Shown: piece by piece, positions 16,909 through 25,961 of the stretch
How the letters are laid out: the number at the start of each line of letters is the position of its first letter
How positions within the stretch are numbered: position 1 is the first letter of the stretch
DNA from: Desulfobacteraceae bacterium
Lineage (GTDB): Bacteria; Desulfobacterota; Desulfobacteria; Desulfobacterales; Desulfosarcinaceae
Length of the DNA stretch: 55,248 nucleotides
Direction: 5' to 3'
Assembly (NCBI GenBank): GCA_027068085.1
Contig: JAMOUQ010000058.1
Span: 1-55,248 of the forward strand
Made by a program: the position numbers and the translations under genes
Notes under the pieces: generated by a model
The model's database searches: none
The model's input: the letters and a program-made list of their open reading frames with translations, nothing else
What the model was told of the DNA's origin: nothing

Positions 16909-18620
16909 AAGCGATGATTCTTGCCGCCGGCCTGGGAACCAGGCTGCGGCCTCATACTTTGCATACTCCCAAGGTCCTGTTTCCCATCGGCGGAAAAACT
17001 CTGCTGGCAAGAATCCTGGAGCGGCTGGTCAGGGCCGGCTGCCGGGCCGTGATGATAAACACCCACCACCTGGCCGATGCCATCGAGGCTGAACTGTCCG
17101 GGCTGGAGCTGCCCATTGCCGTTGCCACCCGCCACGAACCCCGCATCCTGGGAACCGGCGGAGCCCTGAAAAACGCGGCCGATTTCTGGGGAAGCCAGCC
17201 CCTGCTGGTGATAAACGGAGACATCGAAACCGACCTGGACCTGGCCGCGCTTTACCGGCACCACCTGGACAATCCGTGTCATGTGACCATGGCCGTGCAT
17301 GACTGCGCCCCCTATAACAACGTCCTGGTCGATTCAGCCTCTATGATAACCGGCTTTCTGGCCACCGGAGACAACCCCGGTCCCGGCGAGTCACTCCTTG
17401 CCTATACCGGCATTCAGGTGGTCGATCCGGCGGTGGCCCGGATGATCCCTCCGGGTGAAAAAACCGGCATAATCTCCGTCTACCGCCGGGGGCTGAAAGC
17501 CGGCTGGCCGATAAGGGCTTACCGCCTTGAAGGTCTGCGCTGGCATGACATCGGAACCCCCGAGGGCTACCGCCGGGCGGTCATGGAGCATCTTGCGCCC
17601 AGGGCCTTTGCCGGCCCCAAAGGCAGGGCCGAGCCAGGCCCTTTCGACTGCCGGCCCCTGGCAGGAGACGGATCTGACCGCCGCTGGTTCAGGATCACAA
17701 GCGGCAGGGCGTCAGTGGTGGTGGCCGATCACGGAATCCGGCCCCGGTCCGGTCCGGTGGAAGCCGACGCCTTCGTTGCCATCGGCAAGCATTTGAAGTC
17801 CAAACAGGTGCCCGTGCCCGGGATAATCCTGTATGACCGCTTTTCCGGGCTGGTCTTCGTGGAAGATCTGGGCGACCGGCATCTGCAGCAGGCAGCCGCG
17901 GCTTGCGACCGCCGGGAACTGCGGGCGATCTACCGGAAAGTGACAGCCATCTGGGCCCGCATGGCCGTCAGGGGAGCCGAAGGATTCGATCCCGGCTGGA
18001 CATGGCAAACCACCCATTACGATCGCACCGTCATCCTGGAAAACGAATGCCACTACTTCAGGGATCGCTTTCTCCGGCAATACCTGAAGATGAAGATCGG
18101 CGGAAGCGAGCTGGAAAAGGATTTTTCCGCCCTGGCCTCCATGGTCGAGGAAACCGGCCTGCCGGGCTTTGTCCACCGGGACTTTCAGTCCCGCAACATC
18201 ATGCTGACAGCCCGCGGCCCGATGCTCATCGATTTTCAGGGTGCCCGGCTCGGCCCGGTTCAGTATGATCTGGCCTCTTTGCTGATAGACCCTTACACCG
18301 GAACGGAGCCTGAATTGCGGCAGGAACTGCTCGGCCACGGCATGGATTGCCTTGCCCGGTATCTGGTCTTCGACAGGCGGAAATTCCTTCAGGGATACGG
18401 CCTTTGCGCCGTGTGCCGCAACCTCCAGATCCTGGGCGCTTTTTCTTTCCTGTCCCTGGTTAAAGGCAAAACGTTCTTCAAACGATATATCCGGCCGGCC
18501 GCGGCCGGCCTGCTGGACAATCTGAGGCAGATAGATGCCGCTTGTACTCTGCCTGCCTTGTGGGAAACGGCCTGCCGGGCGGCAGAGCTCGTAAAATCTG
18601 AACCGAGCGTTTCAAATTAG
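16905..18620 (+). CDS. Fused MurNAc-1-P uridylyltransferase (MurU) and anomeric sugar kinase (AmgK)
   Basis: 571 residues with two domains. Residues 1-232 are a sugar nucleotidyltransferase: MILAAGLGTRLRPHT with the PK of TPKVLFPIGG, GTGGALKNA at 83-91, NGDIETD, and a closing WHDIGTPEGY. Residues 250-560 are an aminoglycoside-phosphotransferase-type kinase: GDGSDRRWFRI, FVEDLGD, catalytic HRDFQSRN at 424-431 and Mg-binding IDFQGARLGP at 442-451. This pairing matches MurU plus AmgK, which in Pseudomonas are separate neighbouring genes converting MurNAc to UDP-MurNAc. The fusion places the transferase first. The specificity is inferred. Confidence 0.87.
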   Translation: MKAMILAAGLGTRLRPHTLHTPKVLFPIGGKTLLARILERLVRAGCRAVMINTHHLADAIEAELSGLELPIAVATRHEPRILGTGGALKNAADFWGSQPLLVINGDIETDLDLAALYRHHLDNPCHVTMAVHDCAPYNNVLVDSASMITGFLATGDNPGPGESLLAYTGIQVVDPAVARMIPPGEKTGIISVYRRGLKAGWPIRAYRLEGLRWHDIGTPEGYRRAVMEHLAPRAFAGPKGRAEPGPFDCRPLAGDGSDRRWFRITSGRASVVVADHGIRPRSGPVEADAFVAIGKHLKSKQVPVPGIILYDRFSGLVFVEDLGDRHLQQAAAACDRRELRAIYRKVTAIWARMAVRGAEGFDPGWTWQTTHYDRTVILENECHYFRDRFLRQYLKMKIGGSELEKDFSALASMVEETGLPGFVHRDFQSRNIMLTARGPMLIDFQGARLGPVQYDLASLLIDPYTGTEPELRQELLGHGMDCLARYLVFDRRKFLQGYGLCAVCRNLQILGAFSFLSLVKGKTFFKRYIRPAAAGLLDNLRQIDAACTLPALWETACRAAELVKSEPSVSN

Positions 18621-18716
18621 CGCTCAACCCAGGTGAAGTCACCGGCAGGTGGTAAATTCCGGTCTGTAATTCGGCCCCCGGGCACATCCAAGCCCAACTC
18701 AACAAGGAGGACTCCC

Positions 18717-19550
18717 ATGACAGCCATACCCATCATCGTAAACGGGCTGCCGGGCAACATGGCCCGGACCGTTGTCCGCCAGGCCGCCGCCGACCCGCGT
18801 TTCAGGCTGCTGCCCCTTTCCCTGACCGGACCCGAAATCGAACAGTCCCGGTTTGCGGTCGATCAGTTGGAATTTACACTCATAAGGCCTGATCAGCGCA
18901 AAAGGCTGCTGGACCAAATCGATCCGGAAGGGCCACCGCCGATCTGCATAGACTACACTCATCCGGCGGCGGTCAACTCCAATGCCGAGTTTTACTGTGC
19001 CAACAACCTGCCCTTTGTCATGGGCACCACCGGCGGAGACCGCCAGAAGCTGGCAACGGTCGTTGAAAATTCCTCCACGGCTGCGGTCATCGCTCCCAAC
19101 ATGGCCAAGCAGATCGTGGGCTTCCAGGCCATGATGGAGTACGCCGCTGAAAATTTTCCCGGCATCTTCAAAGGCTATCGGCTTACAATCGAAGAGAGCC
19201 ACCAGGCCGGCAAGGCCGACACCAGCGGCACGGCAAAGGCAATGGTGCGGTATTTCAACAAGATGGGCATAGATTTCTCGGCCGAACAGATCATCAAGAT
19301 CCGTGATCCGGAGATTCAGAAAAACAGGCTCAAAGTCCCGGAGCCCTTTCTCGGAGGCCATGGCTGGCACACCTATACCCTGGTTTCACCCGATGAAACG
19401 GTCACCTTCCGGTTCGTCCACAATGTCAACGGGCGCCGGGTATACGCCGAAGGCACCCTGGATGCGGTAAGCTTCCTTTCCGCCCGGCTGGCAGAAGGGG
19501 CCGGGGGGAAAGTTTACTCGATGATCGATGTGCTGCGGGCGGCCTGCTGA
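18717..19550 (+). CDS. dapB: 4-hydroxy-tetrahydrodipicolinate reductase, plant-type DapB
   Basis: 277 residues from ATG 18717 behind an AAGGAGG site. NAD(P)H reductase of lysine and meso-diaminopimelate synthesis. An N-terminal Rossmann segment (IPIIVNGLPGNMARTV) precedes IDYTHPAAVNSNAEFY, GTTGGD, APNMAKQIVGFQ and ESHQAGKADTSGTA. These fit the plant/archaeal-type subfamily better than E. coli DapB. It follows the MurU-AmgK gene by about 100 nt, so both feed peptidoglycan precursor supply. No other lysine gene is in the window. Confidence 0.88.
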   Translation: MTAIPIIVNGLPGNMARTVVRQAAADPRFRLLPLSLTGPEIEQSRFAVDQLEFTLIRPDQRKRLLDQIDPEGPPPICIDYTHPAAVNSNAEFYCANNLPFVMGTTGGDRQKLATVVENSSTAAVIAPNMAKQIVGFQAMMEYAAENFPGIFKGYRLTIEESHQAGKADTSGTAKAMVRYFNKMGIDFSAEQIIKIRDPEIQKNRLKVPEPFLGGHGWHTYTLVSPDETVTFRFVHNVNGRRVYAEGTLDAVSFLSARLAEGAGGKVYSMIDVLRAAC

Positions 19551-19783
19551 GCACTTGGCTGAGCCCGCGCCAGGCGGCCTTGGCGCCCTGCGGGCCTCCG
19601 GGCGGAACCGCCAAAGGCCGATCCCGATCAGGTGACAGTTTGCTTTTAAAGGTAAAGTTATCAGGCCGGAGGCCGATTGTATCAATGTACCGGCCACTGA
19701 CAGGCCGCGGCTGGCATCGGCTTTGTCGTAAACAAACTTAAATTGTAACCCGCAATTCATCTGGCAGGGAGGCAAGGCAGCAA

Positions 19784-20248
19784 GTGATCGATGTAAAGTA
19801 TATAAATCCGTTCATAAAAGCCGTGCACAATCTGTTCGAAACAATGATAGAGGTGCCTTTCAAGCTGGGCAAGCCGGCTTTGAAAAAAAACAAAGAGGCA
19901 CCCCACGAGATAAGCAGCATCATCGGCCTGTCCGGTGATGTCACCGGCTGTGTCGTTATAAGCCTTTCCAAGGAAGTCGCCCTGGAACTGGTGGGAGCCT
20001 TGCTGGGAGAGCCGGTCAGCGAGCTGGACGAAGACAGTACGGACGCCATCGGCGAAATTGCAAACATGATTGCCGGAAACGCCAAAACAGACTTTCCCGA
20101 GGGCAACAACTCGATCTCGGTACCCAGTGTCGTGGTGGGAAAACACCAGGTTTCCTATCCTTCCGGATTACCGATCATAACCATCCCCTGCAAGACCGAA
20201 AAGGGGCAAATGGTCATCGAGGTGGCCCTGAAAGCCAACTCTCAATAA
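19784..20248 (+). CDS. cheX: CheX-family phosphatase-like protein
   Basis: 154 residues from a GTG start preceded by AAGG. CheX/CheC family proteins dephosphorylate CheY-P. The family helix is visible as DSTDAIGEIANMIAGNAK, with the E-x2-N pair at Glu91 and Asn94 that supplies the catalytic residues. GSGDVTG-like GLSGDVTGCVVISLS precedes it. No chemotaxis genes surround it; alaS converges from the right. Its target is therefore some response regulator encoded elsewhere. The family call is good; the signalling role is unknown. Confidence 0.85.
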   Translation: MIDVKYINPFIKAVHNLFETMIEVPFKLGKPALKKNKEAPHEISSIIGLSGDVTGCVVISLSKEVALELVGALLGEPVSELDEDSTDAIGEIANMIAGNAKTDFPEGNNSISVPSVVVGKHQVSYPSGLPIITIPCKTEKGQMVIEVALKANSQ

Positions 20249-20274
20249 TTCCCGGCCCCAAAGCCGGAATCAGG

Positions 20275-22914
20275 TTACTGCCCGCCGGCCATGGACTCAA
20301 TGATCTTCCAGGCCCTTTCCAGGGCCTGGTCCAGGTTTTCGGGCTGACTGCCGCCGGCCTGGGCCATGTCCGGCCGGCCGCCGCCGCCGCCGCCGACAAC
20401 CGGAGCAATCTCTTTGACGATCCTGCCGGCGTGGATCTTTCCAGCCACGTCCTTGGTCACCATGGCCACCAAAAAGGCCTTCTTGCCCACTGCCGCGCCC
20501 AGAACGACGACTCCTGTCTTGAGCCTGTCCCTGAACTTGTCGGCCAGGTCCCTAAGGGCCGCCGGGCTGTCGGCCTCGACCCTTTGCACCATGGCCTCCA
20601 CCCCGTCGATGCGGCGGACGGTATCACCGGCGGCAGCGGCCCTGGTTTCGGCCAGTTCGGCCTTGAGGCGCTCGATCTGCCTTTCGGCCTTTTTATGGCC
20701 TGCCAGTAATTGCTCTATCCGGGCCACGACACCGGACGGCTTTTCGCGCAACAGGCGGCAGGCCTGCAGGACCACCCGCTCTGTGGCCTGAACCGCCGCC
20801 AGGGCCCCCTGGCCGGTGGCGGCCTCTATCCGCCTGATGCCGGAAGCGACGCTGGACTCACCGAGGATCTTGAAAAAGCCGATATCCCCTGTCCTTCGGG
20901 CATGGGTTCCCCCGCAAAGCTCCTTGCTGAAATCAGCCAGGCTGACCACCCGTACCCGCTCGCCGTACTTTTCCTCGAACAGTGCCGTTGCCCCCTTCTC
21001 GATGGCCTCTTCCATGCCCATTTCCGTTACGTCGACCGGAACGTTTTCCCTGATGCGTTCATTGACCAGGGCTTCTATCTTTTCCAGGGTGTCTGCTTCC
21101 ACCTGGGCAAAATGGGTAAAGTCGAAGCGCAGCCTGTCCGGTGCGACCAGGGATCCGGCCTGCTTGACATGATCGCCGAGGACCTGTCGCAGGACCGCGT
21201 GCAGGATGTGGGTGGCGGTATGGTTCAGGGCCGTCGCCCTGCGTCTTTCTCCATCTACTTTCAGGTCGACCGTCTGCCCCTTTACCAGCTGGCCGCTTGA
21301 TACCCGGCAGTGATGAATGACAAGACCGGTGGGATCCTTTACCGTGTCCACCACCCGGACGTCCATTTTTCCCGCGCTCATCCGGCCGGCGTCGCCCACC
21401 TGGCCACCGGATTCGGCGTAAAAAGGCGTCCTGGCGACAACCACCTCCACCCGGTCGCCCTGTCCGGCCTGATCGACGGCTTTCCCGTCCTTGACCAGGA
21501 GCAAAACCTCGGACCTGTCTTCGAGTCGACCATACCCGCTGAACTCGGGCTTGACTCCCTGTGAGGCCAGCTCCTTGTAGGCGTCGCTGATGCCGGCAAA
21601 TGAGGCCACCGACCGGGAGCGGGCTCGCTGTCTGTCCATCAGCTGCCGAAAGCCTTCCATATCGAGTTCCAGACCTTTGTCGCGGACAACGTCCCGGACG
21701 ATATCCACCGGGAACCCGTAAGTATCGTAAAGCTTGAATATCAGGCCGCCGTCGACCTTGGTCTTTCCGCCGGCCTCCATCTCGGCCAGGGCATCGTTGA
21801 GCAGCTTGAGGCCGTGATCGAGGGTCTCGGTAAAGCGCATCTCTTCGTTTTCGATCACGTTGGTAATGAAGGCTGCGGCATCGGACAGTTCCGGATAGGC
21901 CGGCCGCATGATCTCGAAAACCGTTTGGGCGGTACGGTGAAGAAAGGGCCGTTCCAGACCGATGTTACGGCCGTACCTGATGGCCCGGCGCATGATCCGT
22001 CTCAAAACGTAGCCCCGGCCCTCATTGGACGGCAGCACGCCGTCTCCGATGAGAAAAGCCGCCGCCCGGCTGTGATCGGCAATCACCTTCATGGCCACGT
22101 CAACCTGCTCGTCCCGGCCAAAAGGTTTTTCGGCCAGCTCTTCGCAGGTGGCTATGATGGGTCTGATCAAATCGGTGTCGAAATTGGTGGCAACTCCCTG
22201 CAGGACCGAGGCCAGCCGCTCGAGCCCCATGCCGGTATCGATGCTCGGCTTGGGCAGGGGAGTCATTTTGCCGGCCGCGTCCCGGTTGAACTGCATGAAA
22301 ACCAGGTTCCAGATCTCCAGGAAGCGATCGCAGTCACAGTCGACCCCGCAGTCCGGCCGGCCGCAGCCGTGGGCTTGTCCGCGGTCAAGGTGAATTTCGC
22401 TGCACGGACCGCAGGGACCGGTATCTCCCATGGCCCAGAAATTGTCTTCCTCACCCAGCCTGACTATGCGCTCGGCCGGTATTCCGATCTTGTTGTGCCA
22501 CAGGTCGTAGGCCTCGTCGTCTTCAAGGTAGACAGAAGCCCAGAGCCTGTCGGCCGGCAGGCCGTAGCCGTTTGTCAGCAGGTCCCAGGCAAAGGCGACG
22601 GCATCTTCCTTGAAGTAGTCCCCAAAAGAGAAGTTGCCCAGCATCTCGAAAAAAGTGTGATGCCGGGCAGTGTAGCCCACGTTTTCCAGGTCGTTGTGTT
22701 TGCCGCCGGCCCGGACACATTTTTGCGAGGTGGCCGCCCGGAGGTAATCGCGTTTGTCTTCACCCAAAAATACCCGCTTGAACTGAACCATTCCGGCATT
22801 GGTGAAAAGAAGGGTCGGGTCATCTGCCGGCACCAGTGATGAACTGCGGACGACTTTATGGCCGCGCTTTTCAAAATATTCCAGAAAAAGCCTGCGTATC
22901 TCGTTACCTGTCAT
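20275..22914 (-). CDS. alaS: Alanyl-tRNA synthetase
   Basis: 879 residues, the normal length. The N-terminal class II catalytic core begins TGNEIRRLFLEYFEKRGH and includes LFTNAGMVQFK and the motif 3 region GRGYVLRRIMRRAIRYG. The editing domain carries HTATHILH and CGGTHARRTGDIGFF. The C-terminal oligomerisation domain ends with GGGGGGRPDMAQAGG. The gene follows recA on the same strand with a 116-nt gap, an order common in proteobacteria and Desulfobacterota. A short inverted repeat, TTCCCGGC/GCCGGAA, lies between its stop and the converging cheX stop. Confidence 0.98.
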   Translation of the reverse strand: MTGNEIRRLFLEYFEKRGHKVVRSSSLVPADDPTLLFTNAGMVQFKRVFLGEDKRDYLRAATSQKCVRAGGKHNDLENVGYTARHHTFFEMLGNFSFGDYFKEDAVAFAWDLLTNGYGLPADRLWASVYLEDDEAYDLWHNKIGIPAERIVRLGEEDNFWAMGDTGPCGPCSEIHLDRGQAHGCGRPDCGVDCDCDRFLEIWNLVFMQFNRDAAGKMTPLPKPSIDTGMGLERLASVLQGVATNFDTDLIRPIIATCEELAEKPFGRDEQVDVAMKVIADHSRAAAFLIGDGVLPSNEGRGYVLRRIMRRAIRYGRNIGLERPFLHRTAQTVFEIMRPAYPELSDAAAFITNVIENEEMRFTETLDHGLKLLNDALAEMEAGGKTKVDGGLIFKLYDTYGFPVDIVRDVVRDKGLELDMEGFRQLMDRQRARSRSVASFAGISDAYKELASQGVKPEFSGYGRLEDRSEVLLLVKDGKAVDQAGQGDRVEVVVARTPFYAESGGQVGDAGRMSAGKMDVRVVDTVKDPTGLVIHHCRVSSGQLVKGQTVDLKVDGERRRATALNHTATHILHAVLRQVLGDHVKQAGSLVAPDRLRFDFTHFAQVEADTLEKIEALVNERIRENVPVDVTEMGMEEAIEKGATALFEEKYGERVRVVSLADFSKELCGGTHARRTGDIGFFKILGESSVASGIRRIEAATGQGALAAVQATERVVLQACRLLREKPSGVVARIEQLLAGHKKAERQIERLKAELAETRAAAAGDTVRRIDGVEAMVQRVEADSPAALRDLADKFRDRLKTGVVVLGAAVGKKAFLVAMVTKDVAGKIHAGRIVKEIAPVVGGGGGGRPDMAQAGGSQPENLDQALERAWKIIESMAGGQ

Positions 22915-23030
22915 TTATTACTCCGTTGGATTGTCCTGTTGCTCCATGGCACCTTGCGTTACTGCCCTTGCGTCCCGGCCCCGCTTCTGAATGCGGATAC
23001 TGCCGCCGGCAAACAGTCTCCCTAAAACGC

Positions 23031-24059
<1,029 letters not shown>

Positions 24060-24096
24060 TTTGTCCTCCTAATCCGCTACCATATTGCCACCGCTT

Positions 24097-24669
24097 TCAA
24101 AGGCCGAATTCAACCTTGCCAAGAGGTGTGTAAACCGCCCCGCCCGGTTGCAAGACACTTCTGAAAAGAACGAGCCGCCGGGCCAGGAACGGCAACGGGC
24201 CGAAATCCGATACCCGGCGTAACAAGGACGCCAGCCGGTCCGGAGGAAGCGTCCTTGATCTGAACCTGCCCAGGGTGAGATGGGGCCGAAATCTTCTGCT
24301 TTCCTTCCGGAATTCAAGCCGGCTCAGGTGATCGTCCGTCTGCCGGGCCAACCGGGCCACACCTTCTAAATCTCCGTCCAGGCCGGCCCACAGCACCCGC
24401 GGCCGTTTCAAGCCGGGAAAGACGCCCAAGCCCCTGGCTTCCAGCGCCATGGGAGGCCTCTGTCCCAGCGCGGACATCACTTCGGAAACGGCTTCCACCA
24501 TCGAGGCCGGAATATCTCCCAGGAACTTGACGGTCAAATGGATATTGCCCGCCGGAACCCATTTGACGCCAGCCAGATCGTGTGCCAGCCCGGATTTCAA
24601 GTCGGCCAGCCGCCGGGTCACATCATCGGGTACTTCAAGGGCCAGAAAAGCCCGTATCTTGTCAGTCAT
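24097..24669 (-). CDS. thpR: RNA 2',3'-cyclic phosphodiesterase
   Basis: 190 residues of the 2H phosphoesterase superfamily (formerly LigT). Both catalytic H-x-T-x motifs are visible: HLTVKFLG near residue 45 and HLTLGRFR near 130. RAFLALEVPDDV opens the protein, as is typical. The enzyme opens 2',3'-cyclic phosphates on RNA. It sits just before recA, as it often does with recA/cinA in other bacteria. The start ATG 24669 is the only good one. Confidence 0.92.
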   Translation of the reverse strand: MTDKIRAFLALEVPDDVTRRLADLKSGLAHDLAGVKWVPAGNIHLTVKFLGDIPASMVEAVSEVMSALGQRPPMALEARGLGVFPGLKRPRVLWAGLDGDLEGVARLARQTDDHLSRLEFRKESRRFRPHLTLGRFRSRTLPPDRLASLLRRVSDFGPLPFLARRLVLFRSVLQPGGAVYTPLGKVEFGL

Positions 24670-24732
24670 AACTAGATTCTGAGATCATTCCGCCCGCACC
24701 GGCGGTCCCGGCCTTCCCGGGCATCATCTGCT

Positions 24733-24754
24733 GCCGGCCTCATCGAAGGCCGGC
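24733..24754. repeat. Inverted repeat between the DUF39 gene and thpR
   Basis: GCCGGCCT-CATCGA-AGGCCGGC, an 8-bp perfect stem in the 119-nt gap. It could end the leftward DUF39 transcript, but no T-run follows on that strand. It may be a Rho-assisted terminator or an mRNA end-protecting hairpin. Confidence 0.35.
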
Positions 24755-24788
24755 TGCGGCCTCTGGAGGGTTTTTCCTCAGATTCCCG

Positions 24789-25961
24789 TCAGCCGGCCGG
24801 AAGTTTCATCTGTGGTTCTCCCAGGGTGAATTTGCCTTCACTTATCCACTGCTTGAGCGTCCGGGCGATCTCCCTGGCCCTTACCATGCTGGACAGCGGA
24901 ACGGTGGGAATCGACTGCCCGTTCAATCTGATACTGCCGCTTTTCAGCTCGGCATAACTCACCTGTCCCAGACTCTTGGCCTCACCGGTGGGATAATCGT
25001 GACCGTAATCGATCACCTGGGTAAACAGTTGCTCGTCGGAAACACCGGTGTAAGCGGCCATTTCCTCGTTCAGGATGGGAATCGGCACACCCAGCCCGAC
25101 GGCCAGGGAGGCACCATAGCCCTGGATGCTGACTCCCACCAGCCAGCGGGGATCCATCTGCTTCAGGTCTCCCATGACCCACAGGGTGCCGGCCGGTTTA
25201 AGGGGTGCTCCGCCTTCTGTCCGCGCAACGCCAGGATTGTGCTGGGTGCCCGGCCAGACCACGAATCCCTGTCCTCCTCCCAGGAAAATCCGTGTTCCGA
25301 CACCGATGGTCTTGTAATACGGATCATTGAACAAGGGGCTCAGCTGGCCGGCTGAACAGTAATTCGCATTGGCGGCCCTGGGTTTCAGGGTCCCCATGTA
25401 AGTGTAAACCGTCTTGTTGGTCAGGTTGACCGCGCAATTGTAATTCTGATACCCGTTGCGGGGATTGCAAAGGGTCGCCATGGGAATGTCTTTCAGGGTC
25501 AGGTGCTTTTCAAACTTCCGGCGGGGATAGCAGTCTGTTCCATAACCGGTGGCCTTGAGATGAACCGTTTTGCCGGCCACAAGGTCATGGATCACATGCC
25601 CGCCGCCATAACGGAATTCGCCGGGGTAGACCCTGTTCAAAGGATCGTCCTCGCACAGTTCGGTGGCACCGATATAACAATCCACCGCGGCAATACCGGC
25701 ATAGGCCGGAACATCGTTTAGCCAAACCCTGGAGGCCTTGATGCCCGGCTTGCTGTGGCCGAAGTTGATAAAAGCGCCCGAAGAACACATGGGAGCAAAA
25801 GTTCCGGTGGTGACCACGTCCACCCGGCGGGCTGCCTCGACCGGACCGTTTTCCCTGACGATATCGATCATTTCTTCGGCGGTCACAACCACCACCTGTC
25901 CGTTTTTGATCTTTTCATTGATCTGCTGGTAGGTTTTGCTGATCTTGAAATCTGTGCTCAT
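24789..25961 (-). CDS. DUF39 homocysteine biosynthesis protein
   Basis: 390 residues from ATG 25961. The DUF39 family includes the Methanosarcina protein required to make homocysteine from aspartate semialdehyde and sulfide, a route used by methanogens and many sulfate reducers. A conserved Cys59 lies in TGTFAPMCSSGAFINFGHSKPGI, a plausible persulfide carrier. RVYPGEFRYGGGHVIHDLVAGK and GTRIFLGGGQGFVVWPGTQHNP are other conserved stretches. The family usually works with a NIL/ferredoxin partner, which is not in this window. Its ATG overlaps the M23 peptidase stop (ATGA). Confidence 0.88.
   Translation of the reverse strand: MSTDFKISKTYQQINEKIKNGQVVVVTAEEMIDIVRENGPVEAARRVDVVTTGTFAPMCSSGAFINFGHSKPGIKASRVWLNDVPAYAGIAAVDCYIGATELCEDDPLNRVYPGEFRYGGGHVIHDLVAGKTVHLKATGYGTDCYPRRKFEKHLTLKDIPMATLCNPRNGYQNYNCAVNLTNKTVYTYMGTLKPRAANANYCSAGQLSPLFNDPYYKTIGVGTRIFLGGGQGFVVWPGTQHNPGVARTEGGAPLKPAGTLWVMGDLKQMDPRWLVGVSIQGYGASLAVGLGVPIPILNEEMAAYTGVSDEQLFTQVIDYGHDYPTGEAKSLGQVSYAELKSGSIRLNGQSIPTVPLSSMVRAREIARTLKQWISEGKFTLGEPQMKLPAG

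Noticed and set aside
15715-17010. 431-residue minus-strand frame
   Set aside because: It lies opposite plsB, which has all acyltransferase motifs; composition is typical of an antisense shadow.
21814-22839. 341-residue plus-strand frame
   Set aside because: Antisense to alaS, no independent support.
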